Below are positions 17,184 through 25,442 of a stretch of DNA of 64,000 nucleotides, in pieces. The notes below the pieces were generated by a model. The model did no database searches and was not told where the DNA came from. It saw nothing but the letters and a program-made list of their open reading frames with translations. The translations under genes were made by a program, and so were the position numbers. Source of the DNA: Symbioplanes lichenis (GTDB taxonomy: Bacteria; Actinomycetota; Actinomycetes; Mycobacteriales; Micromonosporaceae); contig NZ_JAUZQD010000001.1 in the NCBI RefSeq assembly GCF_030709675.1, positions 372,001 through 436,000 of the forward strand, written 5' to 3'. Numbering within the stretch: position 1 is the first letter of the stretch; each line of letters starts with the position of its first letter.

Positions 17184-18335
17184 TCAAGCCCGCATAATGC
17201 GCGGGTGATCGTCCGCGTGAGTGGGCTGGGCCCGTGCCGGGCCGAGGTCGGCGGCCGCGAGCAGGCGGCGGCCGCGTTGCTGGATCGTCTCGGCCAGCAG
17301 TGAGCCCAGCGCCCGGCGCAGCTTGTCGTCGGACGGGGGCCGCCCGGAGGCCGGACAGAGCAGCGCGGTCACATTTCCCGGCGTCTCCGCTGTTTGCGCC
17401 TCCTCGAGGCCGGGCCCGAGCTTCTCCGCGAAACCGGGCCGTGGGGACAGCGGCGTGGTGACGGTGCGGCCGGGGTGGCGTACCTGCAGGAAGAGCAGCC
17501 CGTGCAGCAGCTCCGCGAGCGGGCGGGGCACGGTCAGGCGCAGCGGCTCCGACCAGAACCGCCACCCCTGGCCGGCCAGGTCGTCCACCAGCCGGTCGGC
17601 CAGCTTCCGCCGGGCGGGTTCGCCGAGCAGCCTTTCCCGTACGGCGGAGCGCCGCACCGCCTCGGCCAGCCCGACCGCGCCGGCCGCCGGCGGGTACGCG
17701 ACGAAGCGGTTGACCTGCACCGTCCGGTCGCCGCCGAGAACCCGCGTCTCGATGTCATCGGTGAGCGCGTCGAGCCGCTCGCCCGGGTCCCCGGCGGCTC
17801 CGTGCCCGCTGGATCCGTCGTGGGCGGGGGCGGCCGGGCGCGGATGCAGGCCGAGAGCGGTCAGCCGGGCTCGGACCAGCGGCGCGAGGGCCGTGGCCAG
17901 ATAGTCGTGCCGGGACGCCGTGGCCGTGACCGCCCCAAGCACCGGGCCGACAGTAGTGTCCGTGAGCTGTGCCGCCACGACGACGAGCGACCGGCCCGCG
18001 ACGCCCGGCGGCACGGTGTGCAGAACACCGCGCACCCCGTCGGCCGACGTGGCGTGCAGCGGAACTGGATGGCCGAGCCCCTCGACGAAGCGACCGGTGA
18101 ACAAGTCGCGCCACAAGCCCGCCTCCGCCGGGAGGGCAGCGGCCGGGTCCAGTGCGGCGAGCCGGTGCCACGGAAGCTCGTCGGAAAGCCAGCAGCGATC
18201 GGTCGCCGGGCAGCCCGGCCCGGTCAAACGCCGGTGCACGACCAGCCGCCCCCGCTCCCCCACCGGCAGCCAGTCGAAGTGCACCGTGACGGTGAGCCCT
18301 CCGTCCGGGCCGGTCGCTCCCGCGCCTTCGCTCAT
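17184..18335 (-). CDS. Protein of unknown function, translationally coupled to a membrane coiled-coil protein
   Basis: A 383-residue, Leu/Arg/Pro-rich soluble protein that I cannot assign. The first third (LTVTVHFDWLPVGERGRLVVHRRL) reads as beta-rich. The middle (TDTTVGPVLGAVTATASRHDYLATALAPLVRARLTALG) and the later part (KLADRLVDDLAGQGWRFWSEPLRLTVPRPLAELLHGLLFLQV) read as mixed alpha/beta. The tail has a helical segment DDKLRRALGSLLAETIQQRGRRLLAAADL. There are no Cys-rich, P-loop or catalytic motifs. The ATG overlaps the stop of the upstream membrane coiled-coil gene by 4 nt, so the two are made together and may interact. Confidence 0.6.
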   Translation of the reverse strand: MSEGAGATGPDGGLTVTVHFDWLPVGERGRLVVHRRLTGPGCPATDRCWLSDELPWHRLAALDPAAALPAEAGLWRDLFTGRFVEGLGHPVPLHATSADGVRGVLHTVPPGVAGRSLVVVAAQLTDTTVGPVLGAVTATASRHDYLATALAPLVRARLTALGLHPRPAAPAHDGSSGHGAAGDPGERLDALTDDIETRVLGGDRTVQVNRFVAYPPAAGAVGLAEAVRRSAVRERLLGEPARRKLADRLVDDLAGQGWRFWSEPLRLTVPRPLAELLHGLLFLQVRHPGRTVTTPLSPRPGFAEKLGPGLEEAQTAETPGNVTALLCPASGRPPSDDKLRRALGSLLAETIQQRGRRLLAAADLGPARAQPTHADDHPRIMRA

Positions 18336-18736
18336 GCCGGCCCGTAGTGACGGGTCTCGAACTCGGCGGCGTCGTCCTGGCGTTGCCGCAGCGTCTGGAC
18401 GACCACCGACACGAGGCGCTGCTCCGCCGCGAGGGCCTGCTGGCTGGTCAGGGCCTCGTCGACGGCCTGCTGGGCGCGGGCGGCGGCGACCTGGGCGCGG
18501 GCGGCGACGTTCTGGGCCTGGACGGCGGCCTGCTGGGCTCCGGCGAGGGCCCGTTCGCAGCTGTCGAGGGCGATGCGCAGCTCGGCGATGTGGTCCTCGG
18601 CGCGCATGTGCTGCCACCAGAAGGCGGCGGGCGCCACGAGCAGGGCGACCACCATGAGCGCGGCCAGCCACCAGGGCACGGTCTGATCCGCACCCGGCAC
18701 GGCGGCGGCCCATGCATGGGGCGTGAGAAAGGGCAT
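18332..18736 (-). CDS. Single-pass membrane protein with Ala/Gln-rich coiled coil
   Basis: A 134-residue protein. A hydrophobic segment (WWLAALMVVALLVAPAAFWW, about residues 23-42) is followed by a long helix of about 70 residues. This helix is rich in Ala, Gln and Arg (RALAGAQQAAVQAQNVAAR and following), with heptad-like spacing, and is probably a coiled coil in the cytoplasm. The ATG giving MPFLTPHAW was chosen because GGGGAG lies 5 nt upstream. The gene is directly coupled (ATGA) to the downstream unknown protein, which suggests it anchors that protein at the membrane. No homologous system is recognised. Confidence 0.6.
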   Translation of the reverse strand: MPFLTPHAWAAAVPGADQTVPWWLAALMVVALLVAPAAFWWQHMRAEDHIAELRIALDSCERALAGAQQAAVQAQNVAARAQVAAARAQQAVDEALTSQQALAAEQRLVSVVVQTLRQRQDDAAEFETRHYGPA

Positions 18737-19017
18737 CGGATCTCCCCGGCCCGGCATTGGACGACGGGCCAGTTTAACCGGTTAAGCCCGAATTCTTCGG
18801 TGCGCCGCGCGGACCATTCACCCGCCGCGCCCTCGATGCTCCGGGGCATTTCGGGGCCCGCCTGTTCCGGCCCGGCCGGCCTGGCCCCTCGCCGAGAGAA
18901 AACGCTTCAGGACCGGCGCCGGGAAAGACCGCCGACACCCGCCCCGGAAAGACCGGAAGCGCCCACCGAGGGAAAGACGGTCAGCCCCCGCCGCGCAAGA
19001 CCGGCTGCGCCCCGATC

Positions 19018-19121
19018 GGGAAAGAGCCGGCGGCACGGGCCTCGGGAAAGAGCCGGCGGCACAGGCCTCGGGAAAGAGCCGGCGGCACAGGCCTCGGGAA
19101 AGAGCCGGCGGCACGGGCCTC
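19018..19121. repeat. 26-bp tandem repeat, four copies
   Basis: The units begin at 19018, 19044, 19070 and 19096, with a fifth partial at 19122. Each is GGGAAAGAGCCGGCGGCAC followed by (G/A)GGCCTC. Period is exactly 26 bp with one variable position. Degenerate copies of the GGGAAAGA core extend upstream to about 18890. A 26-bp period would shift any reading frame, consistent with noncoding DNA. Confidence 0.85.
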
Positions 19122-19374
19122 GGGAAAGCTCACACGGCCGATGGCCGGGAAATAGCGGCTCGGACGCCCGGCGACGGAAAGGCCCCGCCGGGCCGGGCGT
19201 CACTCGAACGGCGCCGCACGAGGCGACGCCGTCGATGCGGTCCCGGCGCGCGGGCGGGACCGGCAGTCACCCGCGCGGGCCAGGCGATCGCGCGCAAACG
19301 GAGCCGGCGGTCACCCGCGAACAGCCCGGCGGTCACGCGCAACCGGCGCCGGCGGTCACCCGCGGGCAGCCCGG

Positions 19375-19490
19375 TGGTCACGCGCAACAAGAACTGGCGG
19401 CCACCCGCGGACAGAGCCGCAGTCACCCGCGGACAGAGCCGCAGTCACCCACGAGCAGGGCCGCAGTCACCCGCGGACAGGGCCGGCAGT
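19375..19490. repeat. 22-bp tandem repeat array near the 3' end of lsr2
   Basis: Units of consensus GCAGTCACCCGCGGACAGAG + CC start at 19397, 19419, 19441 and 19463, all 22 bp apart. Weaker 22-24-bp variants reach back to about 19310. The array ends about 25 bp from the lsr2 stop codon. Confidence 0.8.
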
Positions 19491-19515
19491 CGTCGGCGGC
19501 CCGGTCGGCGGCGGG

Positions 19516-19863
19516 TCAGTGCTTGCTGTGGTAGGCCTCGACGATCGAGCTCGGGATGCGGCCCCGCTCGGAGACCTCGAAGCCGTTCTTGCTCGCCCAC
19601 TCGCGAATGGCCTGGTTCTGGTCGCGGGTGGCGCGGCCGGTGCTCACCCCGGTGCCCCGGCGCGGCGCCCGCGGGTCGAGGCCGCTGCGGCCGACCCGGG
19701 TGGCGACCGCCAGGTAGGGGTCGAGGGCCTTGCGCAGCTTGCCCGCGTTCTTCTCCGAGAGGTCGATCGTGTAGTTGACCCCGTCGAGTCCGAACTCGAC
19801 GGTGCGATCGGCCTCGCCGCCGTCGAGGTCGTCGGTGAGGAGGGTGATTACCTGCTTGGCCAT
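19516..19863 (-). CDS. lsr2: Lsr2-family nucleoid-associated protein
   Basis: A 115-residue H-NS-like protein that binds AT-rich DNA and silences foreign genes in actinobacteria. The N-terminal dimerisation domain begins MAKQVITLLTDDLDGGEADRTVEF and continues NYTIDLSEKNAGKLRKAL. A basic linker follows. The C-terminal DNA-binding domain carries the AT-hook-like R-G-R at residues 100-102 (SERGRIPSSIVEAYH), together with IREWASKNGFEVSERGRI. Full length and all family landmarks are present. GGGAG lies 9 nt upstream of the ATG. The gene is single and flanked by repeat-rich noncoding DNA on its 3' side. Confidence 0.95.
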   Translation of the reverse strand: MAKQVITLLTDDLDGGEADRTVEFGLDGVNYTIDLSEKNAGKLRKALDPYLAVATRVGRSGLDPRAPRRGTGVSTGRATRDQNQAIREWASKNGFEVSERGRIPSSIVEAYHSKH

Positions 19864-19914
19864 GTGTGGTCGCTCCCGTGGCGGTGCCTTTGTGTCGGAT
19901 ATTTCCGCGCTTTC

Positions 19915-19943
19915 ATTCTGTCGATCGCGGCGCGCCGAGGCAA
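19915..19943 (-). promoter_or_regulatory. Putative lsr2 promoter
   Basis: On the minus strand TTGCCT (19943-19938), a 17-nt spacer and CAGAAT (19920-19915) lie about 50 bp upstream of the lsr2 ATG. The flanks are AT-richer than the surroundings. Motif match and spacing only. Confidence 0.35.
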
Positions 19944-20278
19944 ATTGTGACCATGCGCATGTCGCGGATCTGTGAAGCCATTCGGCGCGGCTGTCACCCG
20001 TCCGCAAACAAGCCGTCACCGCGTCCGGGAACGCGTGGCCCAGCTGCGGCGGAAATGGCGGCCGGGCGGGCGGCGGCGGGCGCGAAACCGGAAACGGGCC
20101 GGCCGCGCAAGACCGTCGATCAATGTGCCCGCAATCACGCTTACGGGTGCACGAACACGCACCCGCCGTTGCACCGAATGAACCGAACCGTGCGAAGGTT
20201 TCCGGAAAAATCAGGCTGCGGGGGCGTCTTCAGCCGGCGTCAGGCCGACTGCAAGTGCGGTCCCGCAGAGTTCCGGGC

Positions 20279-20370
20279 ATGACGAACTCCACGCCCACCG
20301 AACCCACCGGACTGCTCCTCGCCCACCGGGCCATGCTGCGGGAGAACCCGGCCGCCGGCACAACAAGCCC
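20279..20370 (+). pseudogene. Possible N-terminal remnant of a hemerythrin-type or other lost gene
   Basis: An ATG opens a frame reading MTNSTPTEPTGLLLAHRAML (first 20 residues), then RENPAAGTTSP. It then dissolves into Arg/Ala repeats encoded by tandem-repeat DNA. The LLLAHRAM string with a short Thr-rich leader resembles the start of actinobacterial hemerythrin-like HHE proteins, but only about 30 residues remain. It may be a gene truncated by deletion and repeat expansion against the molybdenum hydroxylase gene. Low confidence; the frame could be chance. Confidence 0.22.
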
Positions 20371-20400
20371 GGCCCGGACAAGACGAGCCCGGCGGCCGGC

Positions 20401-20454
20401 AAGACGAGCACGGCCGGCAAGACGAGCACGGCCGGCAAGACGAGCACGGCCGGC
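20401..20454. repeat. 18-bp perfect tandem repeat, three copies
   Basis: Three identical units AAGACGAGCACGGCCGGC at 20401-20418, 20419-20436 and 20437-20454, with degenerate copies from about 20365. The array stops at the first base of the stop codon of the molybdenum hydroxylase large subunit. The other sequence in the 590-bp gap 19864-20454 is the lsr2 promoter region and the possible gene remnant. Confidence 0.9.
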
Positions 20455-22521
20455 TCAGAGGTGCGGCAGGAGCTTGTCCAGCCGCACCGGCAGGTCCCGC
20501 ACCCGCACGCCGGTCGCGTGCCACACGGCGTTCACGATCGCGGCCGGCGACCCGACGATGCCGATCTCGCCGATGCCCTTGCTGCCCATCGGGTTGACGT
20601 CCGCGTCGTGCTCCTCCAGCCACACCGCCTCGATGTTCTCGATGTCGGCGTGGACCGGGACGTGGTACTCGGCGAGGTCGTGGTTGACCCAGTCGCCGGT
20701 GCGGGAGTCGAGGACGCCCTCCTCGTGCAGGGCCATGCCCATGCCCATGGTCATGCCGCCGAGGAACTGGCTGCGGGCGGTGCGCGGATTGAGGATGCGG
20801 CCCGCGGCGAAGACCCCGAGCATGCGGCTCACCCGCACCTCGCCCGTGACGGTGTCGACGCGTACCTCCGCGAAGTGGGCGCCGAAGGCGTGCTTGCCGT
20901 CCTTCTCCTGCTGGGCGATCAGCTCGCTGGTGTCGAAGGTGACCTCCGATCTCCCGGTACGCCTCAGCTCGCGGCACGCCTCGGTCACGGCCCAGCCCCA
21001 CGAGGCACTGCCCGACGAACCGCCCGCCACCGACGCCATGGGCAGCGTGCTGTCCCCGATGCGCATCCGGATGTCCGAAGCGGGCAGCCCGAGCTCGTCG
21101 GCGGCGATCTGGGTCAGGATGGTGCGGGCGCCCGTGCCGATGTCGGACGCGGCGATGGCGACCGACGCCGTGCCGTCCGCGCCGAGCGTGACCCGGGCGG
21201 TCGACGGCTGGGCCATGGTCGGATAGCTCGCGCCCGCGACTCCCGTACCGATGAGCCAGTCGCCCTCGCGGCGCAGGCGCGGGCGGTGCTCCCGGCCGGC
21301 CCAGCCGAAGCGCCGGGCCCCCTCGCGCAGGCACTCGACGTAGTGCCGGCTGCTGAAGGGGACGCCGCTCTCCGGCTCGGCGTCCGGCTCGTTGCGGACG
21401 CGGAGCTCGATGGGGTCCAGGCCGAGCCGCTCGGCCAGTTCGTCCATGGCGCACTCGAGGCCGACCATTCCGGGCGCTTCACCGGGCGCGCGCATCCAGC
21501 GCGGGGTCGGCACGTCGAGACGGACGAGCTTGTGTCCGGTGTAGCGGTTCGCGGCCGCGTACATGTGGCGGGTGATCGTGGTCGTCTGCTCGGCGAACTC
21601 GAACAGTTGCGACGTCTGCTCGACCGCCTCGTGCGAGACGGCGGTCAACCGGCCGTCGCGCTCGGCGCCGAGGCGGATGTGCTGCATCGTCGGCGTGCGA
21701 TAGCCGACCATGCTGAACAGCGCCTGCCGCGGCAGGGCCAGCTTGACCGGCCGCCCGACGACCTTCGCGGCCAGCGCGGCGAGGACGGCATTGGGGCGCG
21801 CGGTGCCCTTGGACCCGAAGCCACCACCGACATGCTCATTGATCACGTGTACGCGATCCGGGGTCAGCCCGAACGCCGCCGCGACAGTGCCGGCCACTCC
21901 CGGCCCGTGCTGATTGGAGTCGTACAGGAGCAGGTCGTCGCCCTCCCACACGGCGATCGTCGCGTGCGGCTCCATCGGGTTGTTGTGCAGGGCCGGCGTC
22001 TCGTAGCGCACGTCGACGGTCACCGGCGCCGCGGCCAGGGCGGCGTCGACGTCGCCGATCCGGCTCTCGGCCGGGAAGTCGGGATTGACCTTCTCGGGCG
22101 TGTAGAGCTCGGGATGATCGGCCCGCAGCAACGCGTCGTGGGGCTCGGCGGCGATGTCGAGCCGGACTTCCAGGGCGGCCCTGCGGGCGGCTTCCAGCGT
22201 ACGGGCGACGACCAGCGCCACGGCCTGCCCGCGATAGCTGATCCGGTCCGACTGCAGCACGGCCAGCTCGGGGTCGCCGGCGTCCTCGAGCCCCGGCGCG
22301 TTGCCGTGCCACAGGACCGCGAGCACGTCGTCGTCCTCGGTCAGCGGGTCGACGACGACGGCGTTCAGCGTGCCCCGGGGCACCGGCGACTGGACGACCC
22401 ACGCGTAGGTGACGTCCTTGACCGGGTACTCGGCGGCGTACAGGGCCTCGCCGGTGACCTTGGCCGGGCCCTCGATCCGGCCGAGCGGGCGGCCGACGGT
22501 GTTCTCCACGGTGCTGGTCAT
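20455..22521 (-). CDS. Xanthine dehydrogenase-family molybdenum-binding subunit
   Basis: A 688-residue large subunit that would hold the molybdopterin-cytosine-dinucleotide cofactor and hydroxylate a purine, aldehyde or N-heterocycle. Visible landmarks are RPLGRIEGPAKVTGEALYAAEY at the start and the MoCo-binding HVGGGFGSKG. The substrate-channel stretch RWMRAPGEAPGMVGLECAMDELAERLGLDP and the C-terminal GSKGIGEIGIVGSPAAIVNAV follow. The last contains the catalytic Glu of the family's GxGE motif. Its length fits the PaoC/YagR-like three-subunit class. It is the last gene of an FeS-FAD-Mo operon, with a 4-nt overlap to the FAD subunit. Repeat DNA begins at its stop codon. Confidence 0.92.
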   Translation of the reverse strand: MTSTVENTVGRPLGRIEGPAKVTGEALYAAEYPVKDVTYAWVVQSPVPRGTLNAVVVDPLTEDDDVLAVLWHGNAPGLEDAGDPELAVLQSDRISYRGQAVALVVARTLEAARRAALEVRLDIAAEPHDALLRADHPELYTPEKVNPDFPAESRIGDVDAALAAAPVTVDVRYETPALHNNPMEPHATIAVWEGDDLLLYDSNQHGPGVAGTVAAAFGLTPDRVHVINEHVGGGFGSKGTARPNAVLAALAAKVVGRPVKLALPRQALFSMVGYRTPTMQHIRLGAERDGRLTAVSHEAVEQTSQLFEFAEQTTTITRHMYAAANRYTGHKLVRLDVPTPRWMRAPGEAPGMVGLECAMDELAERLGLDPIELRVRNEPDAEPESGVPFSSRHYVECLREGARRFGWAGREHRPRLRREGDWLIGTGVAGASYPTMAQPSTARVTLGADGTASVAIAASDIGTGARTILTQIAADELGLPASDIRMRIGDSTLPMASVAGGSSGSASWGWAVTEACRELRRTGRSEVTFDTSELIAQQEKDGKHAFGAHFAEVRVDTVTGEVRVSRMLGVFAAGRILNPRTARSQFLGGMTMGMGMALHEEGVLDSRTGDWVNHDLAEYHVPVHADIENIEAVWLEEHDADVNPMGSKGIGEIGIVGSPAAIVNAVWHATGVRVRDLPVRLDKLLPHL

Positions 22522-23483
22522 GCGAGACCCTCCAGGACCGTCGCGGTCATGTTGCGCAGCAGGGCGAGCTTGAAGCCGTTGTCCCGCAACGGTTCGGCCG
22601 CGGCGAGCTCGGCGTCGGCCGCGGCGAGGAAGTTCTCCCGCGTCGGGGCCTGCCCGCGCAGCGCCTCCTCGGCCCTGGTGGCGCGCCACGGCTTGTGCGC
22701 GACGGCACCCCACGCGATCCGGACATTTTCGATTCGTCCCTCGGCCGTATCGAGCACCGCGGCGACCGAGCCCACGGCAAAGGCGTAGGAGGCGCGATCA
22801 CGGGCCTTGCGATACGCCGAGTTGCGCGACGGCGCCGGCAGGTCGACTCCGGTGATCAACTCGCCGTGCTCCAGCGTCGTGTCGATGTGCGGCGTGTCGC
22901 CGGGTAGCCGGTGCAAATCACCGAACAGCACGGTTCGGTCGCCGACCGGCCCGGTCACGTGAACGGTCGCATCGAGAGCGGCCAGTGCCACGGCCATGTC
23001 CGACGGATGCGTGGCGACACAGTGCTCGGAGGCGCCCAGGATCGCGAGGTTCCGGTGGTCGCCCTCGCGCGCCGGGCAGCCCGTACCCGGCTCGTGCTTG
23101 TTGCAAGGTTTGGTCATGTCCATGAAATAGCGGCACCGGGTGCGCTGCAGCAGGTTGCCGCCGGTCGTCGCCATGTTGCGCAGCTGACCGGACGCGCCCG
23201 CGAGCAGCGCCTGGCTGAGCACCGGGAAGTCGCGCCGGACCACCGGGTGCGCCGCGAGATCGCTGTTGCGGACCCCGGCCCCGATGCGCAGGCCGCCGCC
23301 GGGCAGCTCCTCGACGTCGCGCAGCGGCAGCCGGTTGATGTCGACCAGCGTGTCCGGGGTGGCGACGCCGAGCTTCATGAGGTCGACGAGATTGGTGCCG
23401 CCGGCCAGGAACGCGGCATCCGGCCCCAGGGCGCCGACCGCCTCGCCGATCTCCGTGGCGGGCGTGTACTCGAACGTCTTCAT
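22518..23483 (-). CDS. Xanthine dehydrogenase-family FAD-binding subunit
   Basis: A 321-residue medium subunit that passes electrons from the FeS subunit to FAD. It opens MKTFEYTPATEIGEAVGALG and carries the FAD pyrophosphate-binding stretch FLAGGTNLVDLMKLGV. TTGGNLLQRTRCRYF and a Cys-rich loop (PCNKHEPGTGCPAREG) follow. The latter is the insertion that in PaoB/YagS-type subunits ligates an extra 4Fe-4S cluster. A CO-dehydrogenase-flavoprotein-like C-terminal domain ends the protein. Both its start and stop overlap neighbours by 4 nt, marking a tight operon with equimolar subunits. Confidence 0.92.
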   Translation of the reverse strand: MKTFEYTPATEIGEAVGALGPDAAFLAGGTNLVDLMKLGVATPDTLVDINRLPLRDVEELPGGGLRIGAGVRNSDLAAHPVVRRDFPVLSQALLAGASGQLRNMATTGGNLLQRTRCRYFMDMTKPCNKHEPGTGCPAREGDHRNLAILGASEHCVATHPSDMAVALAALDATVHVTGPVGDRTVLFGDLHRLPGDTPHIDTTLEHGELITGVDLPAPSRNSAYRKARDRASYAFAVGSVAAVLDTAEGRIENVRIAWGAVAHKPWRATRAEEALRGQAPTRENFLAAADAELAAAEPLRDNGFKLALLRNMTATVLEGLA

Positions 23484-23959
23484 CGGCCGGCCACCTCGGC
23501 GATGGCGGGGACCATGTTCGCGTACGCGCCGCAGCGGCACAGGTTGCCGCTCATCCGCTCGCGGATCTCCGCGTCGCTCAGGGTCGGCTCCTCGCCGGCG
23601 GGAGTCGCGGCGCTCGGCCAGCCCTTCGCCGCCTCGTCGAGCATGCCGGCGGCCGAGCAGATCTGCCCCGGCGTGCAGTAGCCGCACTGGAATCCGTCAT
23701 GTTCCTGGAAGGCTTCCTGCAACGGGTGCGGACTCAGCCCCTCGATCGTGGTGACCTCGGCGTCCTGCTGGCTGATGGCGAGGACCAGGCAGCTGTTGAC
23801 CCGGCGCCCGTCCAGCAGCACCGTGCACGCCCCGCACTGCCCGTGGTCGCAGCCCTTCTTGGCGCCCGTCAGGTGCAGGTGCTCGCGCAGGGCGTCGAGC
23901 AGGGTGGTCCGCGGATCGATGTCGAGGGTGTGCTCGACTCCGTTGACGGCAAGCTTCAT
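23480..23959 (-). CDS. Xanthine dehydrogenase-family 2Fe-2S subunit
   Basis: A 159-residue small subunit with two 2Fe-2S clusters. The plant-type ferredoxin motif is KKGCDHGQCGACTVLLDGRR with a fourth Cys in VNSCLVL. The second, helical cluster motif is FQCGYCTPGQI ... MSGNLCRCGAY. It is first in the FeS-FAD-Mo operon and lacks a Tat leader, unlike periplasmic PaoA-type small subunits, so the enzyme is probably cytoplasmic. ATG start. It is divergent from the NAD-epimerase-like gene, with about 60 bp between the starts. Confidence 0.93.
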   Translation of the reverse strand: MKLAVNGVEHTLDIDPRTTLLDALREHLHLTGAKKGCDHGQCGACTVLLDGRRVNSCLVLAISQQDAEVTTIEGLSPHPLQEAFQEHDGFQCGYCTPGQICSAAGMLDEAAKGWPSAATPAGEEPTLSDAEIRERMSGNLCRCGAYANMVPAIAEVAGR

Positions 23960-24018
23960 GGTCCCGGCGTACCCCCGGAAGGATGATTCAACCTCGGGCC
24001 ACCGGGTACCGCCGAAGC

Positions 24019-25098
24019 ATGCGAGTGGTGATCGTCGGAGCGACCGGCAACGCGGGCACGGCCCTGCTGCGCCGGCTGCGCAACGAGCCCGGAACAGACC
24101 TCGCCGGCGTGGTCCGCCGGCTGCCCCGCCGCGAGGTGCCCCCCTACGACGCGGTCGACTGGCACACCTGCGACGTCGCAGCCCCCGGCGCCTCCGCCCG
24201 GCTGGACGAGATCTTCCGCGGCGCCGACGCGGTCGTCCACCTGGCCTGGCAGATCCAGCCGAGCCACGACCAGCGCCGGCTCTTCGAGGCCAACGTCCTC
24301 GGCACCCGCAACGTGGTCGACGCGGTCCTGCGCGCCGGGGTGCCCAGCTTCGTCTTCGCCTCCTCGGTCGGCGTCTACGCCCCGGGGCCCAAGCACGCCT
24401 ATGTCACCGAGTCGTTCCCCCGCACCGGCGTGCCCGGCTCCTCCTACAGCCGGCACAAGGCCCTGGTCGAGAGCATGCTCGACCGCGTCGAGGCAGACCA
24501 CCCCACGCTCCGCGTCGTCCGCCTGCGCCCGGGCCTGATCTTCCAGCACGACGCCGGCACGGAGATCGCCCGCTACTTCGCCGGCCCGCTGCTCCCGGCG
24601 CGGATGCTGCGCTTCGGCCGCATCCCGCTCATCCCGTCCCACCCCGCCCTCCGCGTCCAGGCCGTGCACGCCGACGACGTCGCCGACGCATACGCCCGGG
24701 CCCTGGCCTCCGACGCCCGCGGCGCCTTCAACGTCGCCGCCGGCCCGGTCCTCGACCCGGCCGTCGCCGCCCGCGCCTTCCACGGCCACGAGGTGCCGAT
24801 CGCCGGCTCCTTCCTCAAGGCGGCCGCCGACCTCTCCTGGCGCCTGAGGCTCCAGCCGGTCGACGTGGGCTGGGTCAAGCTCGGCCTCAAGGCACCGCTG
24901 ATGTCCTGCGACCGCATCAAGGCGGAGCTGGGCTGGCGCCCGCTGACCGACTCGGTGCACGCCCTGAAGGAGCTGGTCCGCGGCATGGCCGAGCGCGGCT
25001 CGGTGGACAGCCCGCCGCTGTCGGCCGCCCCGGGCAAGCCGGGCCGGCTGGGAGGAGTGCTGCGCGGTCGGCTGCCGGGCAGCGGCAACCCCTACTGA
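24019..25098 (+). CDS. NAD(P)-dependent epimerase/dehydratase-like protein (extended SDR)
   Basis: A 359-residue extended short-chain dehydrogenase/reductase. The dinucleotide-binding glycines are in VVIVGATGNAGTALLRRLR (GxxGxxG, residues 8-14). A Ser-Tyr-Lys catalytic set fits FASSVGVY plus SYSRHK, with Tyr143 and Lys147. The C-terminal half covers the substrate domain (AVHADDVADAYARAL, ELGWRPLTDSVHALKELVRGM). Reaction unknown: related proteins include sugar epimerases and redox proteins. The ATG giving MRVVIVGATG was chosen; twelve upstream in-frame codons exist but put the Rossmann motif too far in. No operon partners. Its 3' end overlaps the frameshifted small gene on the other strand. 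Confidence 0.85.
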   Translation: MRVVIVGATGNAGTALLRRLRNEPGTDLAGVVRRLPRREVPPYDAVDWHTCDVAAPGASARLDEIFRGADAVVHLAWQIQPSHDQRRLFEANVLGTRNVVDAVLRAGVPSFVFASSVGVYAPGPKHAYVTESFPRTGVPGSSYSRHKALVESMLDRVEADHPTLRVVRLRPGLIFQHDAGTEIARYFAGPLLPARMLRFGRIPLIPSHPALRVQAVHADDVADAYARALASDARGAFNVAAGPVLDPAVAARAFHGHEVPIAGSFLKAAADLSWRLRLQPVDVGWVKLGLKAPLMSCDRIKAELGWRPLTDSVHALKELVRGMAERGSVDSPPLSAAPGKPGRLGGVLRGRLPGSGNPY

Positions 25099-25252
25099 GC
25101 CCGCCGGCGCAGCCCGCCCCGGCTGGTGATGACCTGGAAGCCGTCCTCGAATTCGAGAAGCGCGGAGTTGCGGCTCCCCCGGACCAGCACCCGGCACGCC
25201 TGCCCGGCCCGGTCCTGGTGTTGGTGCGTTTCGGCGAGCCGATGGACTTGCC
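25092..25252 (-). pseudogene. Frameshifted small basic protein gene
   Basis: Two adjoining minus-strand frames together read as one small protein. The first gives GKSIGSPKRTNTRTGPG. A shift of one base then leads to QACRVLVRGSRNSALLEFED followed by GFQVITSRGGLRRRAQ and a TAG. Third codon positions are almost all G/C on both sides of the shift (around 25205), as in real genes here. The switch needs one inserted base in a GC run. No ATG/GTG is well placed upstream of the first segment, so the start is lost too, or the sequence holds an error. I cannot name the family. The rest of the gap 25253-25442 shows nothing supportable. Confidence 0.45.
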
Positions 25253-25442
25253 GTGACGGCCATCATTGCCGGCGCCGCGGCGAGGCTCGCGGCGATCTTG
25301 ACGGCCGGCGTTCACGTCCTCGACGTCCACCCGCTGCCGGTCTTCTGCGCTCGCGAACGTGCTGAGCGACAAGCCCGTGATCGCGCCGCTGCGGGTGGCG
25401 CGGGAGCAAGGCTGAACCGTCGGGGCGGGCGGCGGTCGTATA

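Larger units (their letters stand above)
18737..19515. other. Repeat-rich noncoding gap
   Basis: About 780 bp lie between the membrane coiled-coil gene and the 3' end of lsr2. I see no credible gene on either strand: the open frames are GC-driven and consist of Arg/Pro/Gly strings. The content is two arrays of degenerate short tandem repeats, listed separately, plus scattered GGGAAAGACCG-like copies from 18890 to 19015. Confidence 0.6.

Noticed and set aside
18890..19490. CRISPR-like array of regularly spaced short repeats
   Set aside because: The units are directly adjacent (26 bp and 22 bp periods) with no unique spacers and no cas genes nearby; they are plain tandem repeats.
25253..25440. 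Additional small genes in the gap before the HhH glycosylase
   Set aside because: Frames change codon bias quickly and share no start/RBS; only the frameshifted minus-strand gene stood out.
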